A DNA stretch of 64,000 nt, from contig JAJQCE010000003.1 in the NCBI GenBank assembly GCA_021202895.1, positions 91,719 through 155,718 on the forward strand. Reading direction: 5' to 3'. Both the position numbers and the translations under genes were made by a program. This document shows positions 43,380 through 52,465 of the stretch, piece after piece. Within the stretch, counting starts at the first letter, position 1. Each line of letters begins with the position of its first letter. Under the pieces are notes generated by a model. The model did no database searches. It saw only the letters and a list, made by a program, of their open reading frames with translations, and was not told the DNA's origin. Origin of the DNA: Ruminococcus sp. (GTDB taxonomy: Bacteria > Bacillota > Clostridia > Oscillospirales > Ruminococcaceae).

Positions 43380-44339
43380 ATGGATTTTGACAGACTTCAT
43401 CAATTTTTTAAAGACCACGACAATTACATTTTGCTGACGCACAAAGCGCCTGACGGAGATACACTCGGCACGGCGTTTGCTCTCTATGCCTTTTTAAAGG
43501 AGCTTGGCAAAAAAGCAAGGGTTGTAAATAGCGAGCCTTTTCCTGAAAGATACAGCTTTTTGTATGAAGGCTATCAGGAGGAGCAGTTTGAAGCACAAAC
43601 TGTTGTTGCGTTGGACATCGCCACCGAGCAGCTTTTGGGCTCTAACCTAGAGGAATACAAGGGCAAAGTGGATTTGTGCATAGACCACCACATTTCAAAT
43701 TCCTATTACGCTAAGGAAAGCTATGTTGACGGAACGGCTTCGGCGGCTGCGCTGGTGCTGTATGACTTTTTCAAGGATCAGGGCATAGAGCTAAGCGATA
43801 TGCAGGCTAAATGCCTTTACACTGCAATCGCCACCGACACAGGCTGCTTTAAATTTGAGAATACCACCCCCGAAGCGCACATTGCTGCGGCAGAGCTTAT
43901 GCAGAGGGATATTTCCTTTTCGATTATAAACCGAAAAATGTTCGATACCAAGAGCTGCGAGCGGCTTGCGGTTGAGCAGGCGGTCATTTCCAAGATGGAG
44001 TATTTTTTCGGCGGACGCTGTGCTGTTATCTGCCTGACAAAGGAGCTGATGGAGAACAGCGGAGTAGAGCCTGCCGAATTTGACGGGCTGGCTAATATAC
44101 CGATGACGGTGGACAGCGTTCAGATAGGAATTACGATAAAGCAGCGGCACGAGAGGGTTTTCAAGCTTTCGGTGCGTACAACGGAAAGCTATGATGCCTG
44201 TAAGTTTTGCAGCTTTTTCGGCGGCGGAGGACATATCCGCGCGGCAGGCTGTGAGATTGAGGGTACGCTTGAAGAGGTAAAGAAAAAAGTGCTTGCAGAG
44301 GTCGAGGGCTTTTTGGGAAGGACTAGCTGTGCAGAGTGA
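43380..44339 (+). CDS. nrnA: DHH/DHHA1 oligoribonuclease/pAp phosphatase
   Basis: NrnA degrades nanoRNA and dephosphorylates 3'-phosphoadenosine 5'-phosphate. The ATG at 43380 follows AGAGGACGG. The DHH motifs are THKAPDGDTLG near residue 20, VVALDIA near 73 and CIDHHISN near 99, then ATDTGCFKFENT. The DHHA1 domain ends GGGGHIRAAGCEI. It has 319 residues. It overlaps truB and follows rbfA by 5 bp, the usual arrangement in Firmicutes. Confidence 0.93.
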   Translation: MDFDRLHQFFKDHDNYILLTHKAPDGDTLGTAFALYAFLKELGKKARVVNSEPFPERYSFLYEGYQEEQFEAQTVVALDIATEQLLGSNLEEYKGKVDLCIDHHISNSYYAKESYVDGTASAAALVLYDFFKDQGIELSDMQAKCLYTAIATDTGCFKFENTTPEAHIAAAELMQRDISFSIINRKMFDTKSCERLAVEQAVISKMEYFFGGRCAVICLTKELMENSGVEPAEFDGLANIPMTVDSVQIGITIKQRHERVFKLSVRTTESYDACKFCSFFGGGGHIRAAGCEIEGTLEEVKKKVLAEVEGFLGRTSCAE

Positions 44340-45228
44340 AATTATGGGAATTATCCCTGTGAACAAGCCGTGCGGCTGGACGTCCTTTGACGTCTGCGCA
44401 AAGCTCAGAGGGCTGCTTAAGATAAAAAGAGTAGGTCACGGCGGAACGCTTGACCCTATGGCGACGGGCGTACTGCCCGTCTTTGTCGGAAAGGCGACAA
44501 AGGCATGCGATATTCTGCCTGAAAAGCCGAAGCTGTATACAGCCTGTTTTGAGCTTGGACTATCTACCGACACGCAGGATATAAGCGGTGAAGTGATTGA
44601 GAGAAGCGAAAAAAAAGCTTCAAGAGAACAGCTTGAAGCTGCGGCAAAGGGATTTGTCGGCGAAATAATGCAGCTGCCGCCGATGTACTCGGCTGTCAAG
44701 GTTGACGGCAAGCGGCTTTACGAGCTGGCGCGAGAGGGAAAGAGCGTTGAGCGGCAGGCAAAGCGCAGAAGAATTGATTTTATAAATATAACGGACTTTG
44801 ACGAGCAGACGCAGGCTGGAAAAATGGACGTGAGCGTGAGCAAGGGTACTTATGTGCGCACTCTTATTGACGACATAGGACGCTCTTTGGGTACGCTTGC
44901 GGTGATGACGGCTCTGGAGCGGACAAGCGCCTGCGGCTTTGACACCAAGCAGTGCTTTAGCATTGGACAGCTTGAAAAAATGAGTGAAGAAAACACTCTT
45001 GAGCGTGCGGTTATGCCGCTTGAAAGAGCGTTTGACTATCCGAGTTTAATTTTAAGCGAGTGTCAAACTAAGCTTTATAAAAACGGAGTTAAGCTGAGAG
45101 CGCAGCAGCTCGAAATATCACGAGCTGAGCAGACCTACTGTATATTTGACAGCGAAAAAATATTTATTGCGATTGCACGGCTTGACACGGCAAAAGGCGA
45201 GCTTAGAAGCGTTAAGAATTTTTATTAG
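44329..45228 (+). CDS. truB: tRNA pseudouridine(55) synthase
   Basis: TruB converts U55 in the T-loop of tRNAs to pseudouridine. The GTG at 44329 has a GGAAGGA site 6 bp upstream, overlapping the nrnA end. The ATG at 44344 is an alternative five codons later. Signatures are GIIPVNKPCGWTSFDV, the catalytic aspartate in GGTLDPMATGVLPV, and MYSAVKVDGKRLYELAR. It ends with a PUA-like region. The length is near 299 residues. Confidence 0.95.
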   Translation: MQSEIMGIIPVNKPCGWTSFDVCAKLRGLLKIKRVGHGGTLDPMATGVLPVFVGKATKACDILPEKPKLYTACFELGLSTDTQDISGEVIERSEKKASREQLEAAAKGFVGEIMQLPPMYSAVKVDGKRLYELAREGKSVERQAKRRRIDFINITDFDEQTQAGKMDVSVSKGTYVRTLIDDIGRSLGTLAVMTALERTSACGFDTKQCFSIGQLEKMSEENTLERAVMPLERAFDYPSLILSECQTKLYKNGVKLRAQQLEISRAEQTYCIFDSEKIFIAIARLDTAKGELRSVKNFY

Positions 45229-45241
45229 AGGTAGAAAAGGA

Positions 45242-46150
45242 TTGGAAATTATAAATGAAAGCTTAACGACACCGACAGCGGCGGCTCTTGGAATTTTTGA
45301 CGGGCTGCACTTAGGACATAAAAGAGTACTTTCGCTTGCGCTTGAAGTGGCGAAAAGCGAAGGGCTTGCGCCTGCGGTTTTTACGTTTAAAAGTCAAAGC
45401 ATAACTACAAAGGGCGATTTTCGTACGCTTCTGACAGAGGACGAAAAGCTTAAGCGGCTTGAAGGTATGGGCTTTGAGTACGTTTACAGCGCACACTTTT
45501 CAAGGCTTAGGGATTTAAGCGACGAGGAATTTGTCGATAAAATTTTAGTCGGGCTGATGAATGTAAAGACAGTGGTTTGCGGAGAGAATTTTCACTTCGG
45601 CAGGGGCGGTAAAGCGGACGTCGGCAGGCTTAAGGAGCTTTGCTCTGAAAGAGGAGCTTCAGTTTTAAGCGTACCGCTTTTGAGGCTGGACGACGAGGAC
45701 GTTTCATCAACGCTTATACGCTTAGCTTTAGAAAACGGCGAAATTGCAAGGGCGAACGCTTTATTAGGATACAGATATGGCTATACGCTTAAAATTGAGC
45801 ATGGCTTTGAGCGAGGACGGACGTGGGATTTTCCTACGATAAATCAGGCTCTGCCTGACGGGTGCGTGCTGCCGAAATTCGGAGTTTACTGTTCAAGAGT
45901 GCTGATTAACGGCACTTGGTACAGCGGAGTGACGAACATAGGTGTCAAGCCGACTGTGGAGCAAAAGCAGAAGCCTCTTGCGGAAACGTACATTTTAGAT
46001 TACAGCGGCGATTTGTATGGTAAGGAAATAACGATTGAGCTTTACGAGTTTGTCAGGAGCGAGCGGAAATTTAATTCAATTGACGAGCTTAAGGCAGAGA
46101 TTGCAAGGAACATTTTATTTACAAGGAAATATTTTGAAAGTGCGGATTAA
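45242..46150 (+). CDS. ribF: Bifunctional riboflavin kinase/FAD synthetase
   Basis: RibF phosphorylates riboflavin to FMN and adenylates FMN to FAD. The TTG at 45242 gives MEIINESLTTPTAAALGIFD, starting 13 bp after truB with a GAGG site. The upstream frame overlapping truB is rejected. The adenylyltransferase domain has GIFDGLHLGHKRVL and CGENFHFGRGG, with SSTLIR near residue 155. The kinase domain has RTWDFPTINQ and GVTNIGVKPTV. It has 302 residues. Confidence 0.95.
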   Translation: MEIINESLTTPTAAALGIFDGLHLGHKRVLSLALEVAKSEGLAPAVFTFKSQSITTKGDFRTLLTEDEKLKRLEGMGFEYVYSAHFSRLRDLSDEEFVDKILVGLMNVKTVVCGENFHFGRGGKADVGRLKELCSERGASVLSVPLLRLDDEDVSSTLIRLALENGEIARANALLGYRYGYTLKIEHGFERGRTWDFPTINQALPDGCVLPKFGVYCSRVLINGTWYSGVTNIGVKPTVEQKQKPLAETYILDYSGDLYGKEITIELYEFVRSERKFNSIDELKAEIARNILFTRKYFESAD

Positions 46151-46184
46151 AGGCAAAAAATAAAACCGAAAGGAAATGATCAGA

Positions 46185-47645
46185 ATGAACAAGGTAAGAA
46201 CGAGATTTGCGCCCTCGCCTACGGGGTATATGCACATAGGAAATTTAAGAACCGCTCTTTTTGCGTACTTAATCGCAAAGGGAAACGGCGGAGATTTTAT
46301 TTTAAGAATTGAGGACACCGACAGAGAAAGGTATGTTGAGGGAGCGACACAGGTTATCTACGACACGCTGAGAGAAGTAGGGCTTAACTGGGACGAGGGT
46401 CCTGATATAGGCGGTCCGGTAGGTCCGTACATTCAGTCGGAGAGAATGGGAATGTTCAAGGACTATGCGCTTGAGCTTGTTGAAAAGGGCGAGGCATACT
46501 ACTGCTTCTGCGACAAGGAGCGGCTTGAAGAGGTAAGGGCAATTCAGGAGGCGAGCGGCATAATGCCGATGTACGACCGCCACTGCCGTGATCTGCCTAA
46601 AGAGGAGATTGAAAAAAAGCTTGCTGAGGGAGTGCCATATGTAATTCGTCAGAAGATGCCAAAGGAGGGCGAGGTGGTTTTCCACGACGAGCTTTACGGA
46701 GATATTGTAACTCCCTGCGAGGTGCTTGACGACCAGATTCTGATAAAGACGGACGGTATGCCGACCTATAATTTTGCGAATGTGGTAGACGACCATCTTA
46801 TGGGAATAACACACGTTGTTAGAGGAAACGAGTATCTTTCATCTGCACCGAAGTATGCGCTTTTGTACAAGGCTTTTGGCTGGGAGGAGCCTGTATACAT
46901 TCATGTTGAGCATATAATGAAGGACAAGCAGCACAAGCTTTCAAAGCGTGACGGAGACGCTAGCTTCCAGGATTTGATGAAAAAGGGCTATCTCAAGGAG
47001 GCTGTTATAAACTACATTGCGCTGTTAGGCTGGGCGCCAAAGGGCGAGGAGGAAATTTTCACGCTTGATGAGCTTATAGAGGAGTTTGACATTTCGGGAA
47101 TTTCAAAATCCCCTGCGATTTTTGATCCTGCAAAGCTTAAGGCTATAAACGCAAAATATATCAAAAATCTCACGCCTGACGAATTTTACAGCTATGCGGA
47201 GCCTAAGATAAGAGAAGCTGTTAAGCGTGAGGATGTAGATTTAAAATACGTCGCCTCGCTTTTGCAGGCAAGAACGGAGCTTTTTACCGACATTCCTGAG
47301 ATGGTGGATTTTATAGACGCTCTTCCCGACTATGATGCTTCGCTTTATACTCATAAAAAGTCAAAGACAAATTCGGTGATTGCGCTTGATTCACTAAAAT
47401 CGGTTCTGCTTGTCCTTGAAAGCTTAAACGACTGGACAACCGATGGTATTCACGAAGCATTGTTTAAGCTTATCGAGCAAAAGGGCTGCAAGAATGCGAT
47501 TATCCTATACCCGCTGCGTGTGGCGGTGTCAGGCAAGGCGTTCACTCCTGGTGGAGCGATTGAGATAAGCTTTTTGCTGGGCAAGGAGGAGAGCCTTGCG
47601 AGAGTGAGAAAGGGAATTGAGCTGCTGGAGGAAGAGGCGGAATGA
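46185..47645 (+). CDS. gltX: Glutamyl-tRNA synthetase
   Basis: This is a class I aminoacyl-tRNA synthetase. The ATG at 46185 follows AAAGGA by 10 bp. [20 protein letters not shown] carries the HIGH-type motif and KLSKRDG is the KMSKS-type motif near residue 245. The 486 residues fit a bacterial GluRS, which in species lacking GlnRS also charges tRNA-Gln. It is the last intact gene of the long operon and overlaps the following decayed glycosyltransferase by 4 bp. Confidence 0.96.
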   Translation: MNKVRTRFAPSPTGYMHIGNLRTALFAYLIAKGNGGDFILRIEDTDRERYVEGATQVIYDTLREVGLNWDEGPDIGGPVGPYIQSERMGMFKDYALELVEKGEAYYCFCDKERLEEVRAIQEASGIMPMYDRHCRDLPKEEIEKKLAEGVPYVIRQKMPKEGEVVFHDELYGDIVTPCEVLDDQILIKTDGMPTYNFANVVDDHLMGITHVVRGNEYLSSAPKYALLYKAFGWEEPVYIHVEHIMKDKQHKLSKRDGDASFQDLMKKGYLKEAVINYIALLGWAPKGEEEIFTLDELIEEFDISGISKSPAIFDPAKLKAINAKYIKNLTPDEFYSYAEPKIREAVKREDVDLKYVASLLQARTELFTDIPEMVDFIDALPDYDASLYTHKKSKTNSVIALDSLKSVLLVLESLNDWTTDGIHEALFKLIEQKGCKNAIILYPLRVAVSGKAFTPGGAIEISFLLGKEESLARVRKGIELLEEEAE

Positions 47646-48623
47646 ACGCCTTTAAAGAGTTAAAGGACAGAATAGAAAAATGCAGCGACAAGCTTCTTAT
47701 GGCGATATTGCTTGCAGTGTCCTTTGCCCTAAGACTTTATAATTTGTACATTTTGCTCTATGGCGGAGGAGTAGGACTTCAATATGGCGGTGATACGGTA
47801 CGCTATAATCAATGGGCAAATGAGATAGCCGAAAACGGATTAGGCTATTATGTTGACAACATTGACAAGCCTTATTAGGGGCTATCCGACGGTGCTTTAT
47901 CTGTGACGCACAATTTTCGGCACAGATAAAGCGGCTCTGGCAGTTAATATTTTGGCGACGTCGATAGCCGTGTGCTTTTTGTATAAAATTGCGCTTATGC
48001 TTACCGACAGTAAAGCTATTGCGCTTATTTATATAGCCATTGGCTTAATTATGCAGATGGATAAGAAAAAGCGCACGGTGCTTTTGATTGTGCTTGGAGC
48101 TTTTATCATTGAGCTGCTTATATTTATGTTTGCAAAAAGTCATGGTGAGCATGGGCTTGTTTCGAGAGTGAAATATTACATTTCTTTGTTTGAATCAGGA
48201 ACGATAGTTTACGAAACAAAAACCTTTAAATACCCTGTACATGAACAATTTATAGGTACGCCGCTGTTTGCTTTGGACGTGATTGGAATAATTTTTGTGA
48301 GAATGATATTCTTTTGGGTTGTTTCATTTGAACAATTTCCTATATATGAGAAGATATTGTCCTACGTATTTCTGCTTCCGCTTATTATAACGGGATTTTT
48401 AGGTATAATTATAGCAATTAAGAAAAAACAAAATTCACTTTACTTTATAATCGGATTTATCCTTACTACAAATGTGGTTCAGTCTTTTTTTGAAATAGAC
48501 GGCGCGCATAGATACCGTTTGCCCGTTCTTCCCTTTATGATGATTATGAGTGCATATTTTTTGTACCTTCTGGCGAAAAAGCTTTACTGCAAATTCGGCG
48601 TAAAGCAGGCTGCAAAAACATAG
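47642..48623 (+). pseudogene. Decayed membrane glycosyltransferase (ArnT/dolichyl-phosphate mannosyltransferase-like)
   Basis: The first open piece (47642-47878) has a signal helix (AILLAVSFALRLYNLY) and the loop GGDTVRYNQWANEI typical of lipid-sugar glycosyltransferases. It stops at a TAG. The next frame reads GYPTVLYL, a TGA near 47905, then FGTDKAALAVNILATS and onward to 48623, ending in several membrane helices. Frameshift and stop are therefore both present. The combined length of about 325 codons is well short of the 500 or more usual, and helices around LTDSKAIAL appear to be missing. It is translationally coupled to gltX by a 4-bp overlap. Confidence 0.75.
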
Positions 48624-48825
48624 CTTTAGCCGCTGTTTTAAATTTAATGTTCATATTTTACTAAAACTATCACGGTGCTTTCACATGAAAAAGGTATACT
48701 AGATAACGAATGTTGATGTGCATTTTTGAAAATTCGAGCGTTAAAAGGCTAGGTTTTGAGCCTGTAAAGCTTTAATTTTTGGTGCGCAGTCAGGCTATCC
48801 GAATTGAAAGGTGGAATTTCTCAAA

Positions 48826-49782
48826 ATGATTGAGGTGCAGAATTTATCCAAGCACTTCGGCGACAAAAAGGCTGTTGACGATATTTCCTTTGTTGTAAAC
48901 GACGGCGAAATACTGGGCTTTTTGGGACCTAACGGTGCGGGAAAATCAACTACGATGAATATTCTTACGGGATATATCTCATCAACTGACGGAAAAGCGT
49001 TTATAGATGGAGTGGATATTCTTGAAAATCCTATCAAGGCTAAAAAGAATATCGGCTATCTTCCCGAGCTTCCGCCGCTTTATATGGATATGACCGTTAA
49101 GGAATATCTAAACTTTATCTACGACCTTAAAAAGTGCAAGCTTCCAAGAGTGTCGCACTTGAAGGACATCTGCGGACTGGTTAAGATTGAACACGTCTAT
49201 AACCGCATAATCCGCAATCTGTCAAAGGGTTATCGTCAGCGTGTCGGTCTGGCGCAGGCTTTGGTGGGAAATCCGCCAGTGCTTATTCTTGACGAGCCCA
49301 CGGTAGGACTTGACCCTAAGCAGATAATTGAAATCCGCTCGCTTATCAAGCGTCTGGGAAAGAATCACACTGTTATTCTTTCATCGCACATTCTTTCTGA
49401 GGTTCAGGCGGTGTGCGATAAGATTATCGTTATAAACGAGGGCAAAATTGTAGCGGACGATACCGAAACAAACCTTTCGGACAAGCTCACTGGAGCGCAT
49501 ATCCTCAACGCTAAAATCGAGGGCGAATATGACGATATAGCAAGAGCTGTTCTGGATATTGAGGGCGTTGAGGTCTGCAAGCAGATTAACGAGCGTGACG
49601 GAGTGCTTGAGCTGAGAATAGAGTCAACTGAAGGCACGGATATCCGCAGGGAGCTGTTCTTTGAGATGGCAAAGATAAACTGCCCGATACTTGAAATCAA
49701 GGGCGCAGAGCTTTCGCTTGAGGATATATTCCTTAAGCTTACAATCGGTGAAGGCTCGTATGACGAGGAAGAGGAGGCATAG
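48826..49782 (+). CDS. ABC transporter ATPase (Gld-type export system)
   Basis: The protein has 318 residues. Walker A is GPNGAGKST, the signature is LSKGYRQRVGLAQALVG, and Walker B is LILDEPTVGLDP. The C-terminal 80 residues form the extension common in GldA/CcmA-like exporters. The ATG at 48826 follows a GAAAGGTGG site and an earlier in-frame codon at 48811 lies within it. The next gene starts 2 bp after its stop. It leads a four-gene operon whose substrate is unknown. Confidence 0.9.
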   Translation: MIEVQNLSKHFGDKKAVDDISFVVNDGEILGFLGPNGAGKSTTMNILTGYISSTDGKAFIDGVDILENPIKAKKNIGYLPELPPLYMDMTVKEYLNFIYDLKKCKLPRVSHLKDICGLVKIEHVYNRIIRNLSKGYRQRVGLAQALVGNPPVLILDEPTVGLDPKQIIEIRSLIKRLGKNHTVILSSHILSEVQAVCDKIIVINEGKIVADDTETNLSDKLTGAHILNAKIEGEYDDIARAVLDIEGVEVCKQINERDGVLELRIESTEGTDIRRELFFEMAKINCPILEIKGAELSLEDIFLKLTIGEGSYDEEEEA

Positions 49783-49784
49783 AA

Positions 49785-50489
49785 ATGGGTGCAATTTTCA
49801 GGAGAGAGGTTCAGTCTTATTTCACCTCTCCGATAGGATACATATTTTTAGCGGCATTTTATGCGTTTTCTGCATTTTTCTTTGCCTCGTCGTCACTTTC
49901 AAACGGCAGCACGAGCATGACATCAATGTATACCTCGCTGATGATAATTTTAGTTGTTCTGATACCGATTCTTACGATGAGAACGATGTCTGAGGACAAA
50001 AAAACAAAGACCGATCAGTGTCTGCTGACTGCGCCTGTGAGCTTAGGCTCAATCGTTGCAGGAAAATTTTTAGCGGCGCTTCTGGTTTACACCTGCGCAG
50101 TTGCAATTACGCTTGTCTATGCGATTATAATTGCAGGCTATGCGTCTGTTGATTGGCTTACGATTATCGGAAATATACTGGGACTTGAGCTTTTGGGAGC
50201 GTCATTTATAGCTGCGGGAATCTTTTGCAGCTCGTTTACTGAAAATCAGGTTGTAGCTGCGGTAATAAGCTTTATTGTTATCCTAGCTCTCGATATGCTT
50301 TCGTCAATTGGCTCGCTCATGCCGTGGGAATGGCTGGAAAATATTCTCACCGAGATTTCCTTCTACGAGCGTTATTCGGGCTTTACCATCGGACTTTTTG
50401 ATCTTTCCAATGTGCTTTTCTTTATCAGTGCGGCAGTTATCTTTTTGTTTTTGACTGTTCGCGTGCTAGAGAAGCGCCGCTGGTCGTAA
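49785..50489 (+). CDS. ABC transporter permease (GldF-like)
   Basis: The protein has 234 residues with six hydrophobic helices, beginning IFRREVQSYFTSPIGYIFLA. The motif PILTMRTMSEDKKTKTDQCL, the coupling-helix region LLTAPVSLGSIVAGKF and FIAAGIFCSSFTENQVVA match ABC-2 type permeases of gliding-motility-like or nutrient-regulated export systems. It starts 2 bp after the ATPase and precedes the GldG-like gene by 20 bp, so complex formation is expected. Confidence 0.88.
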   Translation: MGAIFRREVQSYFTSPIGYIFLAAFYAFSAFFFASSSLSNGSTSMTSMYTSLMIILVVLIPILTMRTMSEDKKTKTDQCLLTAPVSLGSIVAGKFLAALLVYTCAVAITLVYAIIIAGYASVDWLTIIGNILGLELLGASFIAAGIFCSSFTENQVVAAVISFIVILALDMLSSIGSLMPWEWLENILTEISFYERYSGFTIGLFDLSNVLFFISAAVIFLFLTVRVLEKRRWS

Positions 50490-50509
50490 CGCAAAGGAGG
50501 CTGTTTTAA

Positions 50510-52444
50510 ATGAGCAAGAAAAACAAGAATCAAAGCAACGCATCCAAAGAAACGGCGGCGGCAAAGGAAGAAAAAGAGGAGGAGCTTACTCAGGCGGAGG
50601 ACGTGACCAAGGAGGTTATCGATTCTGACGATGAGTACGCTTCAGAGGTCGCTCATCAGGCGCAGAAGGACGATGAAACAGAGTATATCGATTCCACTCC
50701 ATCAGAGGATTTGCTTGCGGACGTAGTTGCGGCTGAAGCTGACGAGGAGAAGCCTGTTAAAGCTGACGAGGAGGATCTCGACGAGGATTCTGAATCAGAT
50801 GACGAAGATTCTGACGAGGAAGAAACCGACGTCAAAAAGAAAAAGAAGAAGAAAAAGAAAAACAAGAAAAATAGAAACGCCAAGAAATTCAAGCACGGCG
50901 CTATGTCTACAGTTTATACCGTTGTGTTTGTAGTGGTGGTTGTTCTTGTAAATATTATAGCGTCAATTTTCTTTGATAAATATCCAATAACCTTCGACCT
51001 TACGAGCAATGACGTTTACTCAATTTCCGAAGAATCAGAGGAGTATATAAAGAGCATAGATGTTGAGGTGCTTATACGTATTTTTGCGACAGAGGACGCC
51101 TTTACAGCAGTCAACGACTATACGCAGCAGGCAAACGAGGTTTTGAAAAGATATGCGGCATACAACTCAAATATCACAATTGAGTATGTGGATATAGATT
51201 CAAACCCTGATATAGTAAGCGAATATGCGGACGAGGAAATCGACACCTACAGCATAATCGTTGAAGCACCGTCGCTTGACGATGATGGAAATGTCATGAC
51301 GGACGATGACGGCGAAGAGATGAAGAGAGTGCGCAGCGTTTCTCTTCTTGATCTGATTGAGTTTACAGATGATTTTGAAGAGGAAATGTCGGAATATTAC
51401 GGCATGAGCGCAGCGGACTATATGCTTGCCTACGCAGGCGATGAAACGACAGCATTTTACTATGCAGTTTCCTATGACCTGGTTCAGGCGTCAACGGCTG
51501 ACGAGGCTTTCCTTTCAGCACTTATGGCAGTTACCGACCCAGATCCTGTTATTGTGTATGTTCTCACAGGCAGAGATGAAGCGGCGGACACGAGCTATCT
51601 TGAAAAGCTGCTGCTTGCAAACGGCTACACGGTAAGCGATCTTGACATCACCTCTGAGGAGATTCCAGAGGACGCAGACCTTTGCATTATCCCTGCTCCG
51701 CAGACGGACTATATGGACGATGAAATCACAAAGCTTGATAATTTCCTAACCAATGATGGCGATATGGGTAAGAATGTTATCTACATTGCCTCCTACAGCC
51801 AGCAGGACACTCCGAACCTTGACGAGTACTTGGAGGAGTACTACATTGAGATTGGCGATGAAATTATCTGCGAAACAGATTCGTCACACTACTACACGCA
51901 GTATTTCTACACGGTAGCGGACGAAATTTCAGACACCTTTGCCGACGATGTTTCCGATACGGCGCAGCTTTTGATTTACGCTTCACGTCCAATAACAATT
52001 ACAGAAGAGGAAAAGGGACAGATTCTAAACGAAGCTTTGGTTCAGTCAACTGAAAACGCTTATACGGCTTCAACTGACGATATAGCCACAGCGATTGAAA
52101 ACGGACAGCAGACCTATGTTGCTCTTTCGTCAAAGGCAAGCTTTAACGATGAGGGCGGCGCAGATTATTCAAATATTCTGGTAATAGGCTCGGCTGAAAT
52201 GGTTTCAAGCACCTATTTGCAGTACAACCAGTATCAGAACAGAGAGTATTTCTTAAGCGTAATCAACGGCATGACAGGAAAAACCGACAACGGAATTACA
52301 ATCGAGCCTAAGGTTATCACGGGTAACATTTTCGACATAACAGCCGAACAGATTAAGCTTTTGCAGATAATCTTTATCGGAGTTATCCCTGTTTGCACAC
52401 TGGCTCTGGGACTTATAATCTGGATTAGAAGAAAGAACAGATAA
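50510..52444 (+). CDS. GldG-like ABC-associated membrane protein
   Basis: The protein has 644 residues. The first 125 are highly acidic then strongly basic (a run of about ten lysines), predicted cytoplasmic. A membrane helix at about 135-158 follows. The large extracellular domain has DLTSNDVYSISEESEEYIKS, typical of GldG/ABC_transp_aux. A C-terminal helix (IIFIGVIPVCTLALGLIIW) and basic end anchor the other side. The acidic N-terminal tail is longer than usual. It is the third gene of the operon. Confidence 0.85.
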   Translation: MSKKNKNQSNASKETAAAKEEKEEELTQAEDVTKEVIDSDDEYASEVAHQAQKDDETEYIDSTPSEDLLADVVAAEADEEKPVKADEEDLDEDSESDDEDSDEEETDVKKKKKKKKKNKKNRNAKKFKHGAMSTVYTVVFVVVVVLVNIIASIFFDKYPITFDLTSNDVYSISEESEEYIKSIDVEVLIRIFATEDAFTAVNDYTQQANEVLKRYAAYNSNITIEYVDIDSNPDIVSEYADEEIDTYSIIVEAPSLDDDGNVMTDDDGEEMKRVRSVSLLDLIEFTDDFEEEMSEYYGMSAADYMLAYAGDETTAFYYAVSYDLVQASTADEAFLSALMAVTDPDPVIVYVLTGRDEAADTSYLEKLLLANGYTVSDLDITSEEIPEDADLCIIPAPQTDYMDDEITKLDNFLTNDGDMGKNVIYIASYSQQDTPNLDEYLEEYYIEIGDEIICETDSSHYYTQYFYTVADEISDTFADDVSDTAQLLIYASRPITITEEEKGQILNEALVQSTENAYTASTDDIATAIENGQQTYVALSSKASFNDEGGADYSNILVIGSAEMVSSTYLQYNQYQNREYFLSVINGMTGKTDNGITIEPKVITGNIFDITAEQIKLLQIIFIGVIPVCTLALGLIIWIRRKNR

Positions 52445-52465
52445 CGGTATTCGGGAGTTTTTCAG

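Noticed and set aside
50656..50892. Minus-strand ORF rich in Phe and Ser
   Set aside because: It is the antisense shadow of the acidic/lysine-rich tail of the GldG-like gene.
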